Shown here piece by piece: positions 1 to 8,955 of a stretch of 64,000 nt of DNA. Made by a program: the position numbers and the translations under genes. The notes beneath the pieces are model-generated. The model made no database searches and was not told the origin of the DNA. It saw nothing but the letters and a program-made list of their open reading frames with translations. Origin of the DNA: Polydactylus sextarius (lineage: Eukaryota; Chordata; Actinopteri; Polynemidae); assembly GCA_016801845.1 (NCBI GenBank), contig CM028909.1, positions 22,906,813 through 22,970,812 of the forward strand, given 5' to 3'. Numbering within the stretch: the first letter of the stretch is position 1; each line of letters starts with the position of its first letter.

Positions 1-90
1 CGCGCAGCGGTCTTATGGCACACCGGAAGTCTTAACGCGTGGGTAGCGTTCCAGAAAGTTTCCGTGTGAAACAACGACTTCCGCCTCTCC
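1..90. promoter_or_regulatory. possible promoter edge with two ETS-type motifs
   Basis: The first 90 bases are CpG-containing, unlike the AT-rich DNA that follows. CCGGAAGT lies at 23-30 and the inverse ACTTCCG at 77-83. Paired ETS-family motifs in a short CpG-containing stretch are common at housekeeping transcription starts. No coding exon can be assigned, so this may be the 5' end of a leftward gene outside the window. This is inference from motifs only. Confidence 0.3.
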
Positions 91-1107
91 ACTATATTAT
101 ATTATAGTGTATTATATCATATCGTATTGTATTGTATTGTATTTATATACAATATAATAAAAAGCAGTCGTTAGGGAAACAATATTCATCTGTACAGAAT
201 ATTGTAGAAATCGGACTGAATAAACTTCTCATTACAGCAATGCACGAGGAAAAACAAAACATGACACTGTCTGTTGTCATTGATATTTTTATTTTACATG
301 GATACCTAACTGTTTCAATGGTGATGGTGGATATTGCTGTAACATTTCAAGATCAACATTTTCTTCTGAATCCTGTAATCCATGTAATTTTTTTTAGATG
401 TATACAACATTTTGTATAAGACGGTTGTTCATTCTGAAAATTCCAGATCCCTCTGCGTCGTCAGTGTCTACCTGTCCACGAGGAGGCAGCAGTGTGACTT
501 ACAGAAACATCGAGCAGCAAAAACCAGTCAAGTGCAGACGAAAATCTTTAAGGATCAATCGGTGCCTTAAAGGTCAACTGTGGAGAGCTAATCTCCTACT
601 TAAACACTGTTAAAAAAAAGGCAATGATTAAACTGCAACACCAGTGTTTCTTATTTATCAAAGAAATATTATTCTTCTAAATGTTAAATAAAGTGAAATC
701 AAACTAATAAATACAATGTGTAAATCAAATCTATGAATCTATTGAATCAGAAACCACAAATAATGAATCTGTTTTTCCTGTTAAATTGTGTTATACAAGT
801 GACATTTTAGGCTAAATGAATCTTTAGTATTAATCAAATGAGTGAATAGCTGAGATTGGTGAAAGTGGGTGCACTGAACAGAGGAACAGAGCTGCAGCAT
901 GTATATTTTCTCTAGTGCAGTCACAAAAAAAATTTAAACAAACAAAGTGATATTATATTTGATAACATCACTTTTTTGTGCAGAGGAAGAAGCGTCATGA
1001 AATACGCAGCACTAAATATTTGTGCTTAGTAGTAGTCTACTGCCTGCACAGAAACCGCCGGAGATTACCTGCACATTTATCACTATGAACAGGCCGTATA
1101 AGGAGGA
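91..1107. other. AT-rich flank upstream of the provirus, no gene seen
   Basis: The stretch starts with a low-complexity run of TATTA and TATTG units (about 91-160). After that I see no exon, known repeat or RNA gene. A TGATAA (GATA-type) match lies near 960-965. The short ORFs here have no recognisable protein content. The last bases before 1108 are the pre-insertion flank of the retrovirus. Confidence 0.5.
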
Positions 1108-1112
1108 GAAAT

Positions 1113-1635
1113 TGTTGGAGAAATTGTATATACAGTTATTCTACTTTTTCTTATATTCTTACATTATTATCATAAACTGTTACTGGTGCATATTGTATGT
1201 GTGTGTGTGTGTTTTAACTATGATTGCAGGCAAAGGAGAACAAGATGCTCTCTCAGCAACAACCTTGACCGTGCCCGGATGAAGATGTAACTGACTAAAT
1301 GAATCAGCAACGGATATGAGCTTGGGAGTCGAGCCTCCCTTGTAGATAGCATATGAAAGAATTAACAATCACTCTTTGAATATAAAGTTTGTTTTTAAAT
1401 ACCAGGTCTCAACTGAAATAGCTAATCACCCCCTTTCCTGTAGCAGTTGAGACCTCATGTAACCAGGGCGTTCCTAAATAAAAGGCAAGGGGAGCAGAGA
1501 CTGCCTCAGAGTGAGTTTGGAGAATTGTAACTGAGCAGTCTCTGATCACTCTCCTTGCAAGTAAAACTTTAACTGATTCTCTGTGTCTTCTTTGTGTGCA
1601 GATTTACTACAAGTGTTGGGGATCTAAACCTAACA
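1113..1635 (+). repeat. 5' LTR of the endogenous retrovirus
   Basis: It starts TGTTGGAG and ends CCTAACA. A TATAAA box at 1381-1386 and an AATAAA polyadenylation signal at 1477-1482 put the transcription start near 1410 and the R/U5 border near 1500. Two perfect inverted repeats lie in and around R: 1404-1415 with 1444-1455 (12 bp) and 1495-1503 with 1536-1544 (9 bp). They would fold as hairpins in the RNA. A short GT microsatellite near 1197-1210 has the same length in the 3' copy. Confidence 0.95.
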
Positions 1636-1641
1636 TTGAAT

Positions 1642-1658
1642 TGGTCCTTCGAGCCGGA
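1642..1658 (+). promoter_or_regulatory. retroviral primer binding site, tRNA-Tyr type
   Basis: TGGTCCTTCGAGCCGGA begins 6 nt after the LTR end. Its first 17 nt are complementary to the 3' end of vertebrate tRNA-Tyr (acceptor stem plus CCA) as I remember it. TGG at the start is the expected complement of the tRNA CCA tail. A comparison with the host's own tRNA-Tyr genes would settle the assignment. Confidence 0.75.
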
Positions 1659-1907
1659 TTCCAAGATACCCGACGATCCCAGCGTGTGAGCGAGATCCAG
1701 GCAAGTCTGTGGCCACAGCATTAAAACCCTTTCCGGGACTGGTCCCTCCCTCGCGGGCTGGGATCCGAAGGTTGAAGGAAGGCCTAAAGACTCAGAGAAT
1801 TGTGAGTAGAATTTTGTTTAAAAAGGAATGAATGAGAAAAAGAAAAATAAGTAGAAGAAGAAAAAACCCTGACAATCCTAGGCACTATCAGGTGAAATAT
1901 TTCAAAC

Positions 1908-2068
1908 AGTTAAATTCCGCAGGAGGGTAGACTCCTCTAGTTTAAGAGAAACTAGTTAAATTCTACGAAGGAGGGTAGACTCCTCTAGTTTAAGAGAAAC
2001 TAGTTAAATTCTACGAAGGAGGGTAGACTCCTCTAGTTTAAGAGAAACTAGTTAAATTCTACGAAGGA
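1908..2068 (+). repeat. tandem repeat of about 48 bp in the retroviral leader, each unit with two hairpins
   Basis: There are about 3.4 copies: 1908-1953 (46 bp), 1954-2001 and 2002-2049 (48 bp each), and a partial copy 2050-2068. Each full unit carries two perfect small inverted repeats: AGGAG with CTCCT around a 6-nt loop, and CTAGTTT with AAACTAG around a 5-nt loop. The array lies between the primer binding site and the gag start, where retroviruses keep dimerisation and packaging signals. A packaging role is inference. Confidence 0.9.
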
Positions 2069-2364
2069 CTCATGGAGTCCTCTGTGTTGAAATAAAAGGA
2101 CAAGAGGTCCTGTTTTGCGAATGAAATGTGTGAAAGTGTGTGTGAGTGAAAACACCTTTACCACTAGGTAATTGTGTTTTATACCAAAACAACAAGAAAT
2201 AAATGGTGAGCCCTTGTGGATGCTTGTAGGCAAGAAAACTCCACCTGAAAAGGTCGAAGAGAGTTTTACCACAAACGGTTATTTATCGCCATCTTGTTGA
2301 GCAACAAACCCAGTGTTAGAATACAGCAGGTATTAAGAACCACTGGGTCTAAATTTAGTTCAAA

Positions 2365-3003
2365 ATGGGAAAGGGGTGTAGTAAAACAAAGCAAAAACTC
2401 CTTGAGGATCTTCCTTGTAAAGACTGGAAAGTCATCCAAAAAGAGGATCCCTCAGCGATAGAACCCCTAAATTATTGGATTAAACAATATCAGTTTAACG
2501 GAAAACTATCCACGATTGGCGTTAAAAACTTACAGCAAAAAATAAGGGAAAAATGTAAAAGTAAAGATAATAAAATGAAAAAGGAAGGTTATGAACAGAC
2601 AAAGGTCTGGATGAAAGTAGCGGGACAGCGAGAGGAAGGTGAAAAAAGGGCAAGACAGGAAAAAAGAGAAAAAGAAAGGCAGGAAACAGAAAAGGGACAG
2701 AAAGATAAAGAAAATAAAATAGATGAAAAACCCGTGATGTTCCATAAAAAAGAAGACAATGAGTATTCGGGCCCCTATAATATACTAAGACAACAACTAG
2801 TGCAGCCGGTAGAGGCTTCGGCACCAGAAGAAGAGGAACTACCTCCACAGTATACCCCTTCAGTCGATGAAACTCCACAAAAATCATTTACACGATCTCA
2901 GGGAGGGGTAGGAGAGTGGTCTAAAACTTTAATATCAGAATTAGGAAAACTACTATCACCAACTCTACCGGGTTATCCAAGAAAGCTTTGTTCTGGACTG
3001 TAA
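2365..3003 (+). pseudogene. gag: truncated retroviral gag (matrix part)
   Basis: The ORF of 212 codons begins MGKGCSK, giving Gly at position 2 and Ser at position 6, an N-myristoylation pattern typical of matrix proteins. A Lys/Glu-rich charged stretch (about residues 65-130) follows, then an acidic proline-rich part with PPQY near residue 158, similar to a PPxY late-budding motif. The frame stops at 3003. No capsid major homology region and no nucleocapsid zinc knuckle follow before pol begins around 3045, so most of gag and the protease appear deleted. A gag assignment fits position and N-terminal features; it has no independent support. Confidence 0.75.
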
Positions 3004-3044
3004 CAGTCAAATCAGGGGTACACTTAGCAAAAACACAAAAATGA

Positions 3045-3929
3045 CAAATTTTCTTTACTGAAGAACAGGAGGAATTACTTAAACAAATTCCTATAGAACT
3101 ATGGTCTCAGGGACCAACAGATGTAGGTCTAGTGAAAAATGCACCACCTGTAATAATAAGGCCTAAGACCGAACATCGTCCTAGAATAAAACAGTACCCT
3201 TTAAAACCAGATGCAATGGAGGGAATAGAACCTGTAATAGAAGACTTAAAGAAAGCAGGAGTATTAGTGGAATGTGCCGAATCTCCTGTTAACACTCCAA
3301 TATTTCCTGTTAAAAAGGCACCTCCCTCAACAGGATGGAGGATGGTTCAAGATTCAGTAGCGGTAAATAATGCAGTTATCCAAAGATCCCCATGTGTGGC
3401 GGACCCTCATACGCTACTAAACTCTCTTAATCCAAAAGCCAAATACTTTACGGTAGTTGACATAAGTAATGCCTTCTTTTCAGTACCAGTACATAAGGAT
3501 AGTCAATACTGGTTTGCATTTACGTTTAAAGGCAAAAGATATACCTACACTAGACTGCCCCAAGGCTACTGTGAGAGTCCAACCATCTACTCCCAAGTGA
3601 TCACATCAAGTTTGTCTACCTTCGAGCCTCCAAATAAAAGCCAGCTACTCGTTTATGTAGATGACATATTAGTAGCATCAGAAACTAAAATAGGATGCGA
3701 AATGGATACAATAGCATTGTTAAAGCACCTGGCAAAAGAAGGCCACAAAGTAAGCAAAAACAAACTGCAATTTTGCCAAGAAAAGGTAAAATACCTAGGT
3801 CACCAGTTAAGTGCAGGAGGAAGAACTATCTTAGAAGAAAGAAAAAATGCCATGCTACAGGCACCTAAACCATTAACAAAGAAGCAAATGATGTCCTTTT
3901 TAGGCCTCACAAACTACTGTAGGAGCTGA
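3045..3929 (+). pseudogene. pol: retroviral pol fragment: reverse transcriptase fingers, palm and thumb
   Basis: The frame is open from 3045. It shows the RT order expected for gamma-like retroviruses: RIKQYPLKPDA, a VVDISNAFFSVPV motif A with Asp, LPQGYCESP (motif B), LVYVDDILVAS with the YVDD catalytic pair (motif C), and KVKYLGHQLS, ending in the thumb. A TGA at 3927-3929 breaks the frame just before the connection domain, and the same frame continues on the far side. No protease is seen upstream. This copy cannot make a full polymerase. Confidence 0.9.
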
Positions 3930-4280
3930 ATACCCAATTATGCAGAACTAACAGCGCCATTGCAGTCTCTCATGTACAAAGAAGAACTGAAAATGTCCGA
4001 TAATTTAAAATGGACGCCAGCAACTGAAGAAGCCTTATGCAAACTAAAACAATCTATGGTTAGCAGCTGCACGCTAGCCTTACCAGATTACAAGAAAGAG
4101 TTTGTACAGATGGTAGACTGCAAAGGACATTTTATGACCTCAGTTTTAACACAAATGCACGGAAATAAACTCAGGCCAGTGGCCTACTATTCGACTAAAA
4201 TGGATGCTAACCTGATTAGAAAACAAACCAATCCTACCAAAAAATCTCTACAAATGGGCAGCAATATTGAGCCATGGTAA
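3930..4280 (+). pseudogene. pol: retroviral pol fragment: connection and start of RNase H
   Basis: It is in the same frame as the RT piece after the stop at 3927-3929. The fragment covers the connection region (LKWTPATEEAL) and the beginning of RNase H, where FVQMVDCKGH holds the first catalytic Asp position and PVAYYSTKMD the next conserved block. The frame then loses similarity and stops at 4280, so the later catalytic Glu and Asp are missing. It is a decayed remnant. Confidence 0.8.
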
Positions 4281-4336
4281 GACGCATGTCTCAACAGGAG
4301 GGATGGTGGGATTAATAAAGCAAAAATATACAATCT

Positions 4337-4618
4337 ATGGATTTATCTTCTATTCAAAAAATTTTTTGTAGAGCCTGCCTGGTATGTGCAAAACACAATG
4401 CTCAGAGGAACCTGAAACTAAAGAGAGGACAGTTTCCCAAACCAGACTATCCGTTCCAGCACATACACATGGATTTCATAGAACTAAATAATAGTGAAGG
4501 AAAAAGATTCTGTTTAGTTATAATAGATTCCTTTTCAAAATGGATAGAACTTTTCCCTACGAAGCATCCGAATGCACTAACAGTAGCTAAAGCTCTATGT
4601 CACATTGTAAGACAATAG
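4337..4618 (+). pseudogene. pol: retroviral integrase fragment
   Basis: It lies in a different frame from the RT piece. CRACLVCAKHN provides the Cys pair of the HHCC zinc domain; the His pair is absent. FQHIHMDFIEL carries the first Asp of the D,D-35-E core, followed by VIIDSFSKWIELFP. The frame stops at 4618, before the second Asp and the Glu. Non-coding sequence up to about 4850 shows that the rest of the core and the C-terminal domain are gone. The fragment cannot be catalytic. Confidence 0.85.
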
Positions 4619-4850
4619 TCAAATATGAATAAATAATCCCCTCCATCATAAGTGTACGCCGCAACCATTTATCAATTACGCCATAAAAACTAACGTCGTG
4701 GTACCTACTGTAACGCTGTCACTCTTTAAAAACCTCCAGAGAAAGTCCGCTACAAAGGGGCTGTAATTTTAGTTTACAGTCGTCTCAAACCCGGTGAAGA
4801 CAGTCCACAACTCTGAGGGTATTAGAAAGAGTTTCACGTCTATAAGCAGG

Positions 4851-6923
4851 ATGATCACACAAATGCATAAGAAAATGGTGGCGGTAGGCGGATTAATTGG
4901 AACAATAATGGTAATACTGTTATTGTTAAAAGAAGAGACAGAACACGTCCGAAAAAACGTAGAGTAGGATGGTCCAATACAGTGCAAAACGGAGCTCTAA
5001 AAAACCCATGCAATACCACTGATGGGGATACGACTAAAACACCAGAATTGTATTTTTGTTATCAAAATAATAGTACACAAGCCATATTCACCTTTGATAA
5101 ATCCTTAAAAGTAGGTGGATACGATATCAACAGTTGGAAAGGATATGATTGGTATTTAGACTATAAATATAGGATGATGACGGGACAAGACTGGGGAAGG
5201 CAATATGATTGGAGCCATGTTTTTGCTAGTACTGGCTCATGGTCTGACGGCTCTTATGGAACTAGCACACAGGCCGGCATATGGAAACAACAGGTTTCCC
5301 TGACCAAAACAAATAATAACCTAATGTTAAATGTTAATACAACAAAAAAAAAAAAAAAAAAACCTTTTGGACAACCACAAGGCTTTGGTGAACATCAGAA
5401 CCCACCATGCCATGGGTTAGCCCTGTGTGTTTGGAGACCACATGCTACAGATCCTTGCGTGACACTCCTTTTGTGTCCAAATGTCACTATAACAAACATT
5501 GTATCCCACATGACAGAAGCAGGCATTATACCAGGACCAAAATTAAACTCTCCAGTGAAGGCTAATATTTATGTGAAACCTGACATAGATGATTGGTTTA
5601 AAATTACCACAGGTATTTAAAAAATAGATAATAATTGGTTCCTAATGGTAGAATAAGCTGCCCAAGTGGCTAAAACAGATTGCGTAGTGTGTATGGGAGC
5701 TAGACCAGTCTTACAAGTAGTACCTTCAGCTTTAGATCCAACATGTCTTGTAGAAGTAATGAACAATACCACGCCTTCTAATACTTGTTCATCCTGGGAC
5801 ACAATCTTTCCCTTAACCCCTGATGAAAAGAAAAAACCTATATTTTCTAATAAAATAGCAGCAGGAAATTTCTCTTGCATTAACAGAACCGGAAATGGGA
5901 GCTCCATTAGTAAACTTAACAGTACGCAATGTCGCTCAGTACAGACCGTAAATGTAACGTTCAGGCCTCAGTCTCGTAGTGATATCTGGTGGTGGTGCGG
6001 AGACGACAAATTATATGACAGATTACCATATAACACCACAGGACTTTGTGCTTCGGTTTCACTGATCCTGCCTGTGTCTATATTTCCCTCTTCTGTTTCT
6101 CAAATTTTTACTTTAGAAAACAGTGTACTTCCCCATACTTGGACAAATAAAAATAAGAGATCAACATTGGATTTGACTGACAACGATCCCACCTATATAG
6201 ATAGTATAGGGGTTCCAAGAGGGGTTCCTGACGAGTACAAATTGGTAAATCAAGTAGCGGCTGGTTTCGAATCTCTTCTATGCTGGTGGTGCACTATAAA
6301 CAAAAATGTGGACAGAATCAACTACATCCACTATAATGTGCAGAGATTAGGCAATAGCACTGAAAAAGGGATTCTCAGCCATCCACGAACAACTGTCAGC
6401 TACCTCCCTTATGGCTTTCCAGAATAGAATTGCTGTTGATATGCTTTTGGCCGAGAAAGGTGGCGTCTGTGCTATCTTTGGTGATCAGTGCTGTACCTTC
6501 ATCCCTAACAATACGGCAGCTGATGGTAGTCTTACCAAGGCCTTAGAGGGTCTTAGATCCCTTAACAGCAAAATGAAAGACCATTCTGGGGTTGACACAT
6601 CAATGTGGGATGGTTTTGCAGATATGTTTGGCAAATATAAACAACTAGTACTTTCTATGCTGATGTCTCTTGCTGTGTTTGCAGCTATCCTCACTTTATG
6701 TGGATGTTGTTGTATTCCCTGCATAAGAGCACTGTGCACCAGAATGATAACCACTGCTATACAGCCAGTTAAGACAGAGGTATCAGAAATGTATGCCCTT
6801 CTTAACCTAAATGGTGAACCCCAGAAGGACAGTGATGACGATGAAGTATCTTTTCATTTTCCAGACTTATTCCTGGATCCAGGTGACCACACCGACCTGG
6901 AAAATGATGCCATTGCCCTCTGA
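4851..6923 (+). pseudogene. env: retroviral env, broken by frameshifts and stops
   Basis: Four pieces lie in order. A leader (4851-4967) has a hydrophobic signal-like core and ends at a TAG. The surface subunit is open from about 4961 in another frame to a TAA at 5618-5620, with a second TAA near 5654-5656, and resumes to 6427. It contains several N-X-S/T sites and a CVVC (CXXC) motif soon after 5685. A basic KNKR furin-like site lies near residue 163 of the piece starting at 5666. The transmembrane subunit (6411-6923) is in a third frame, with CAIFGDQCC (CX6CC), a hydrophobic anchor and a Cys-rich juxtamembrane stretch. A run of 19 A at 5344-5362 lies within the surface part. At least two frame changes and two in-frame stops make it non-functional as a single protein. 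Confidence 0.88.
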
Positions 6924-7017
6924 GTGTACCATTTGTACTATGCTATGATTCTGTGACCGAAAATCAAAATGAAGAGGTCAATAGATGATAAAAGAATATA
7001 GTACAAAGTGAATAAAC

Positions 7018-7027
7018 AGGAGGGAAA
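7018..7027 (+). promoter_or_regulatory. retroviral polypurine tract
   Basis: The purine run AGGAGGGAAA directly abuts the TG that opens the 3' LTR at 7028. This is the expected position of the plus-strand primer for reverse transcription. Confidence 0.85.
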
Positions 7028-7550
7028 TGTTGGAGAAATTGTATATACAGTTATTCTACTTTTTCTTATATTCTTACATTATTATCATAAACTGTTACTG
7101 GTGCATATTGTATGTGTGTGTGTGTGTTTTAACTATGATTGCAGGCAAAGGAGAACAAGATGCTCTCTCAGCAACAACCTTGACCGTGCCCGGATGAAGA
7201 TGTAACTGACTAAATGAATCAGCAACGGATATGAGCTTGGGAGTCGAGCCTCCCTTGTAGATAGCATATGAAAGAATTAACAATCACTCTTTGAATATAA
7301 AGTTTGTTTTTAAATACCAGGTCTCAACTGAAATAGCTAATCACCCCCTTTCCTGTAGCAGTTGAGACCTCATGTAACCAGGGCGTTCCTAAATAAAAGG
7401 CAAGGGGAGCAGAGACTGCCTCAGAGTGAGTTTGGAGAATTGTAACTGAGCAGTCTCTGATCACTCTCCTTGCAAGTAAAACTTTAACTGATTCTCTGTG
7501 TCTTCTTTGTGTGCAGATTTACTACAAGTGTTGGGGATCTAAACCTAACA
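7028..7550 (+). repeat. 3' LTR of the endogenous retrovirus
   Basis: It is 523 bp long and reads the same as the 5' LTR throughout. The equivalent TATAAA is at 7296-7301 and AATAAA at 7392-7397. The LTR points in the same direction as smim1 and ends about 120 bp before the smim1 TATA box, so read-through or promoter competition is possible. Confidence 0.95.
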
Positions 7551-7670
7551 GAAATACAACAGCCAGATTACAACCTATGAATTTATGACTGACCTCAGTG
7601 AACACATGAACTATGGCCAAAGTCTCACACCAAGAAGAAGGACTGGTTTTTTCAGTTTCGGCTGTGGCTT

Positions 7671-7726
7671 TATAAATGCAGGTAACTGGAGCTTAATGAG
7701 CAGATTGTTGACCGTTTCAGACTCAG
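7671..7726 (+). promoter_or_regulatory. smim1: probable smim1 core promoter and first non-coding exon
   Basis: A TATAAA box lies at 7671-7676. A consensus donor ACTCAG|GTGAGT follows at 7726/7727, consistent with a short 5' untranslated exon starting near 7700 and spliced to the exon that carries the ATG at 8204. The acceptor of that next exon is not certain; candidates end CCAG around 8136-8158. The transcription start is inferred from motif spacing. Confidence 0.5.
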
Positions 7727-8203
7727 GTGAGTGAAACTTAAGTTAATCCGATTTTACAGATATAAAGTGAATCCTGTTTTCAGTGTCAATCATTAAATCA
7801 CTGTCATTTGAATGTAATTATTTTTTTACCAGCCATGTGGTCTGATTAAACAATATGAATGCTTGAACAACGCGACGTTTCATATCAAAAACATTTAAGA
7901 TGTAGTCTGTCAAACACTTTTGTTAGGATTTTCAATGCATTATGGTGTGTTAGAAGATTTATTTATTTCATTTATTATTGTAGTAAAACAGCAGTAAATT
8001 AACTATATCCTCAAAGTTACTGAACATCAACCACATTCAGCTCTGTCTGATACTGTAGTCAATAAGCCTGATTAATACTTTACAGTCACCAGAGTTGTAG
8101 ATATTTTGTCACAGCACAGTGTTTATGTGTCCAGACTGAAGTGAAGCGGTGTCTCCAGGTTGATTCCAGCAGCGAAATCTCTGAGGGAGGAAGGATCTCC
8201 CAC

Positions 8204-8760
8204 ATGGATCCCAGCAGCTCTGACAGTGTGACATATGACCGCTGGAACGAGGACAATATCAACATGAATGTAGAGGCATCACAATCAACTATGATGAGGT
8301 GAAAAAAGTGATGCTTCCCATTAAAATGAAAAAGACTGAGTATAAATTGTTCACATTACTATTTTCTGACGCCTATAGAAACCTGTAGAGATGGAGGAGG
8401 ATGATGATTAAATAAAAGCAAATACTATGCTGGACTCAACTGATGTATATGTTGGACCGCAGCAGAAAAAAACATTAATTTTACATCACAAAATATAATA
8501 TTTCCTTTTAAATCTGTTATCAATTGAATGTCACAGTGCTAGTAAAAGCTGAAAAACCTTTATAGTCAAACCAGTCCAACAACAACAACAGCTGTTTTAC
8601 TCTTTGATTCTGCCTTCTCTTCTCTGACATTCACAGGATCTACAACAGAGCGTGCACCGGCAGAACTGGAGTCATAGTGAAGACAGGAGGAGCTCTGGCT
8701 GCTCTGGTGACCATCTACATCTTAGGATACGTGACGGGATACTACGTCCATACATGCTGA
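8204..8760 (+). CDS. smim1: small integral membrane protein 1 (Vel antigen homologue)
   Basis: There are two coding exons: 8204-8298 (donor GTGAAA) and 8637-8760 (acceptor TTCACAG), joined in phase to give 73 residues. The N-terminal part has VTYDRWNED, matching the tyrosine/tryptophan block of SMIM1. The second exon holds the RACTG block, a single hydrophobic segment (about residues 47-68) and the highly diagnostic ending ILGYVTGYYVHTC. Human SMIM1 is 78 residues and carries the Vel blood group; it is a type II red-cell membrane protein that forms dimers and is driven by GATA1. The ATG at 8204 is the first in frame with the family start. An AATAAA at 8950-8955 gives a plausible 3' end. The gene lies close downstream of a young retroviral LTR. 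Confidence 0.93.
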
Positions 8761-8949
8761 TGGTGGAGCCCAGCCAGAAAGAAAAGCACTTGTCCATTCA
8801 GGATGAACCACACATTTATAAGACCATGTTGACAAATAAACAAAATGTAACTGTTATACAAAATCACAAAAATTCAAGATTCATTCAAAACCTTGTAAAG
8901 TAAGTAAAACTCAGTTTGGTGCTATTGAGTGTTAAAGACGTGTTGTTTT

Positions 8950-8955
8950 AATAAA
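8950..8955 (+). terminator. smim1: putative polyadenylation signal of smim1
   Basis: This is the first AATAAA after the smim1 stop codon (190 bp downstream). Confidence 0.5.

Larger units (their letters stand above)
1113..7550 (+). mobile_element. endogenous retrovirus, complete LTR-to-LTR, defective (class I, gamma/epsilon-like)
   Basis: This 6438-bp provirus has 523-bp LTRs at 1113-1635 and 7028-7550. By eye they show no difference, including equal GT-repeat length. Each begins TG and ends CA. The 5-bp target duplication GAAAT flanks the element at 1108-1112 and 7551-7555. Inside are a primer binding site, a leader with tandem repeats, a shortened gag, pol fragments (reverse transcriptase, start of RNase H, part of integrase), a broken env and a polypurine tract. 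Most of capsid, nucleocapsid, protease, RNase H and integrase is missing. A YVDD polymerase motif, a CXXC motif in surface env and a CX6CC motif in transmembrane env point to a gamma- or epsilonretrovirus-like lineage. Identical LTRs mean recent insertion, so this defective copy was probably mobilised in trans. Confidence 0.95.

Noticed and set aside
1180..1368. Identical 62-codon minus-strand ORF at 1180-1368 and 7095-7283
   Set aside because: It is duplicated only because both LTRs are identical; no protein features.
1908..2068. Regular ~48-bp repeats as a possible CRISPR array
   Set aside because: Whole units repeat with no unique spacers, and the array lies in a retroviral leader in a vertebrate genome.
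2522..2887. Minus-strand 121-codon ORF with many Phe and Leu
   Set aside because: It is the complement of the Lys/Glu-rich part of gag.
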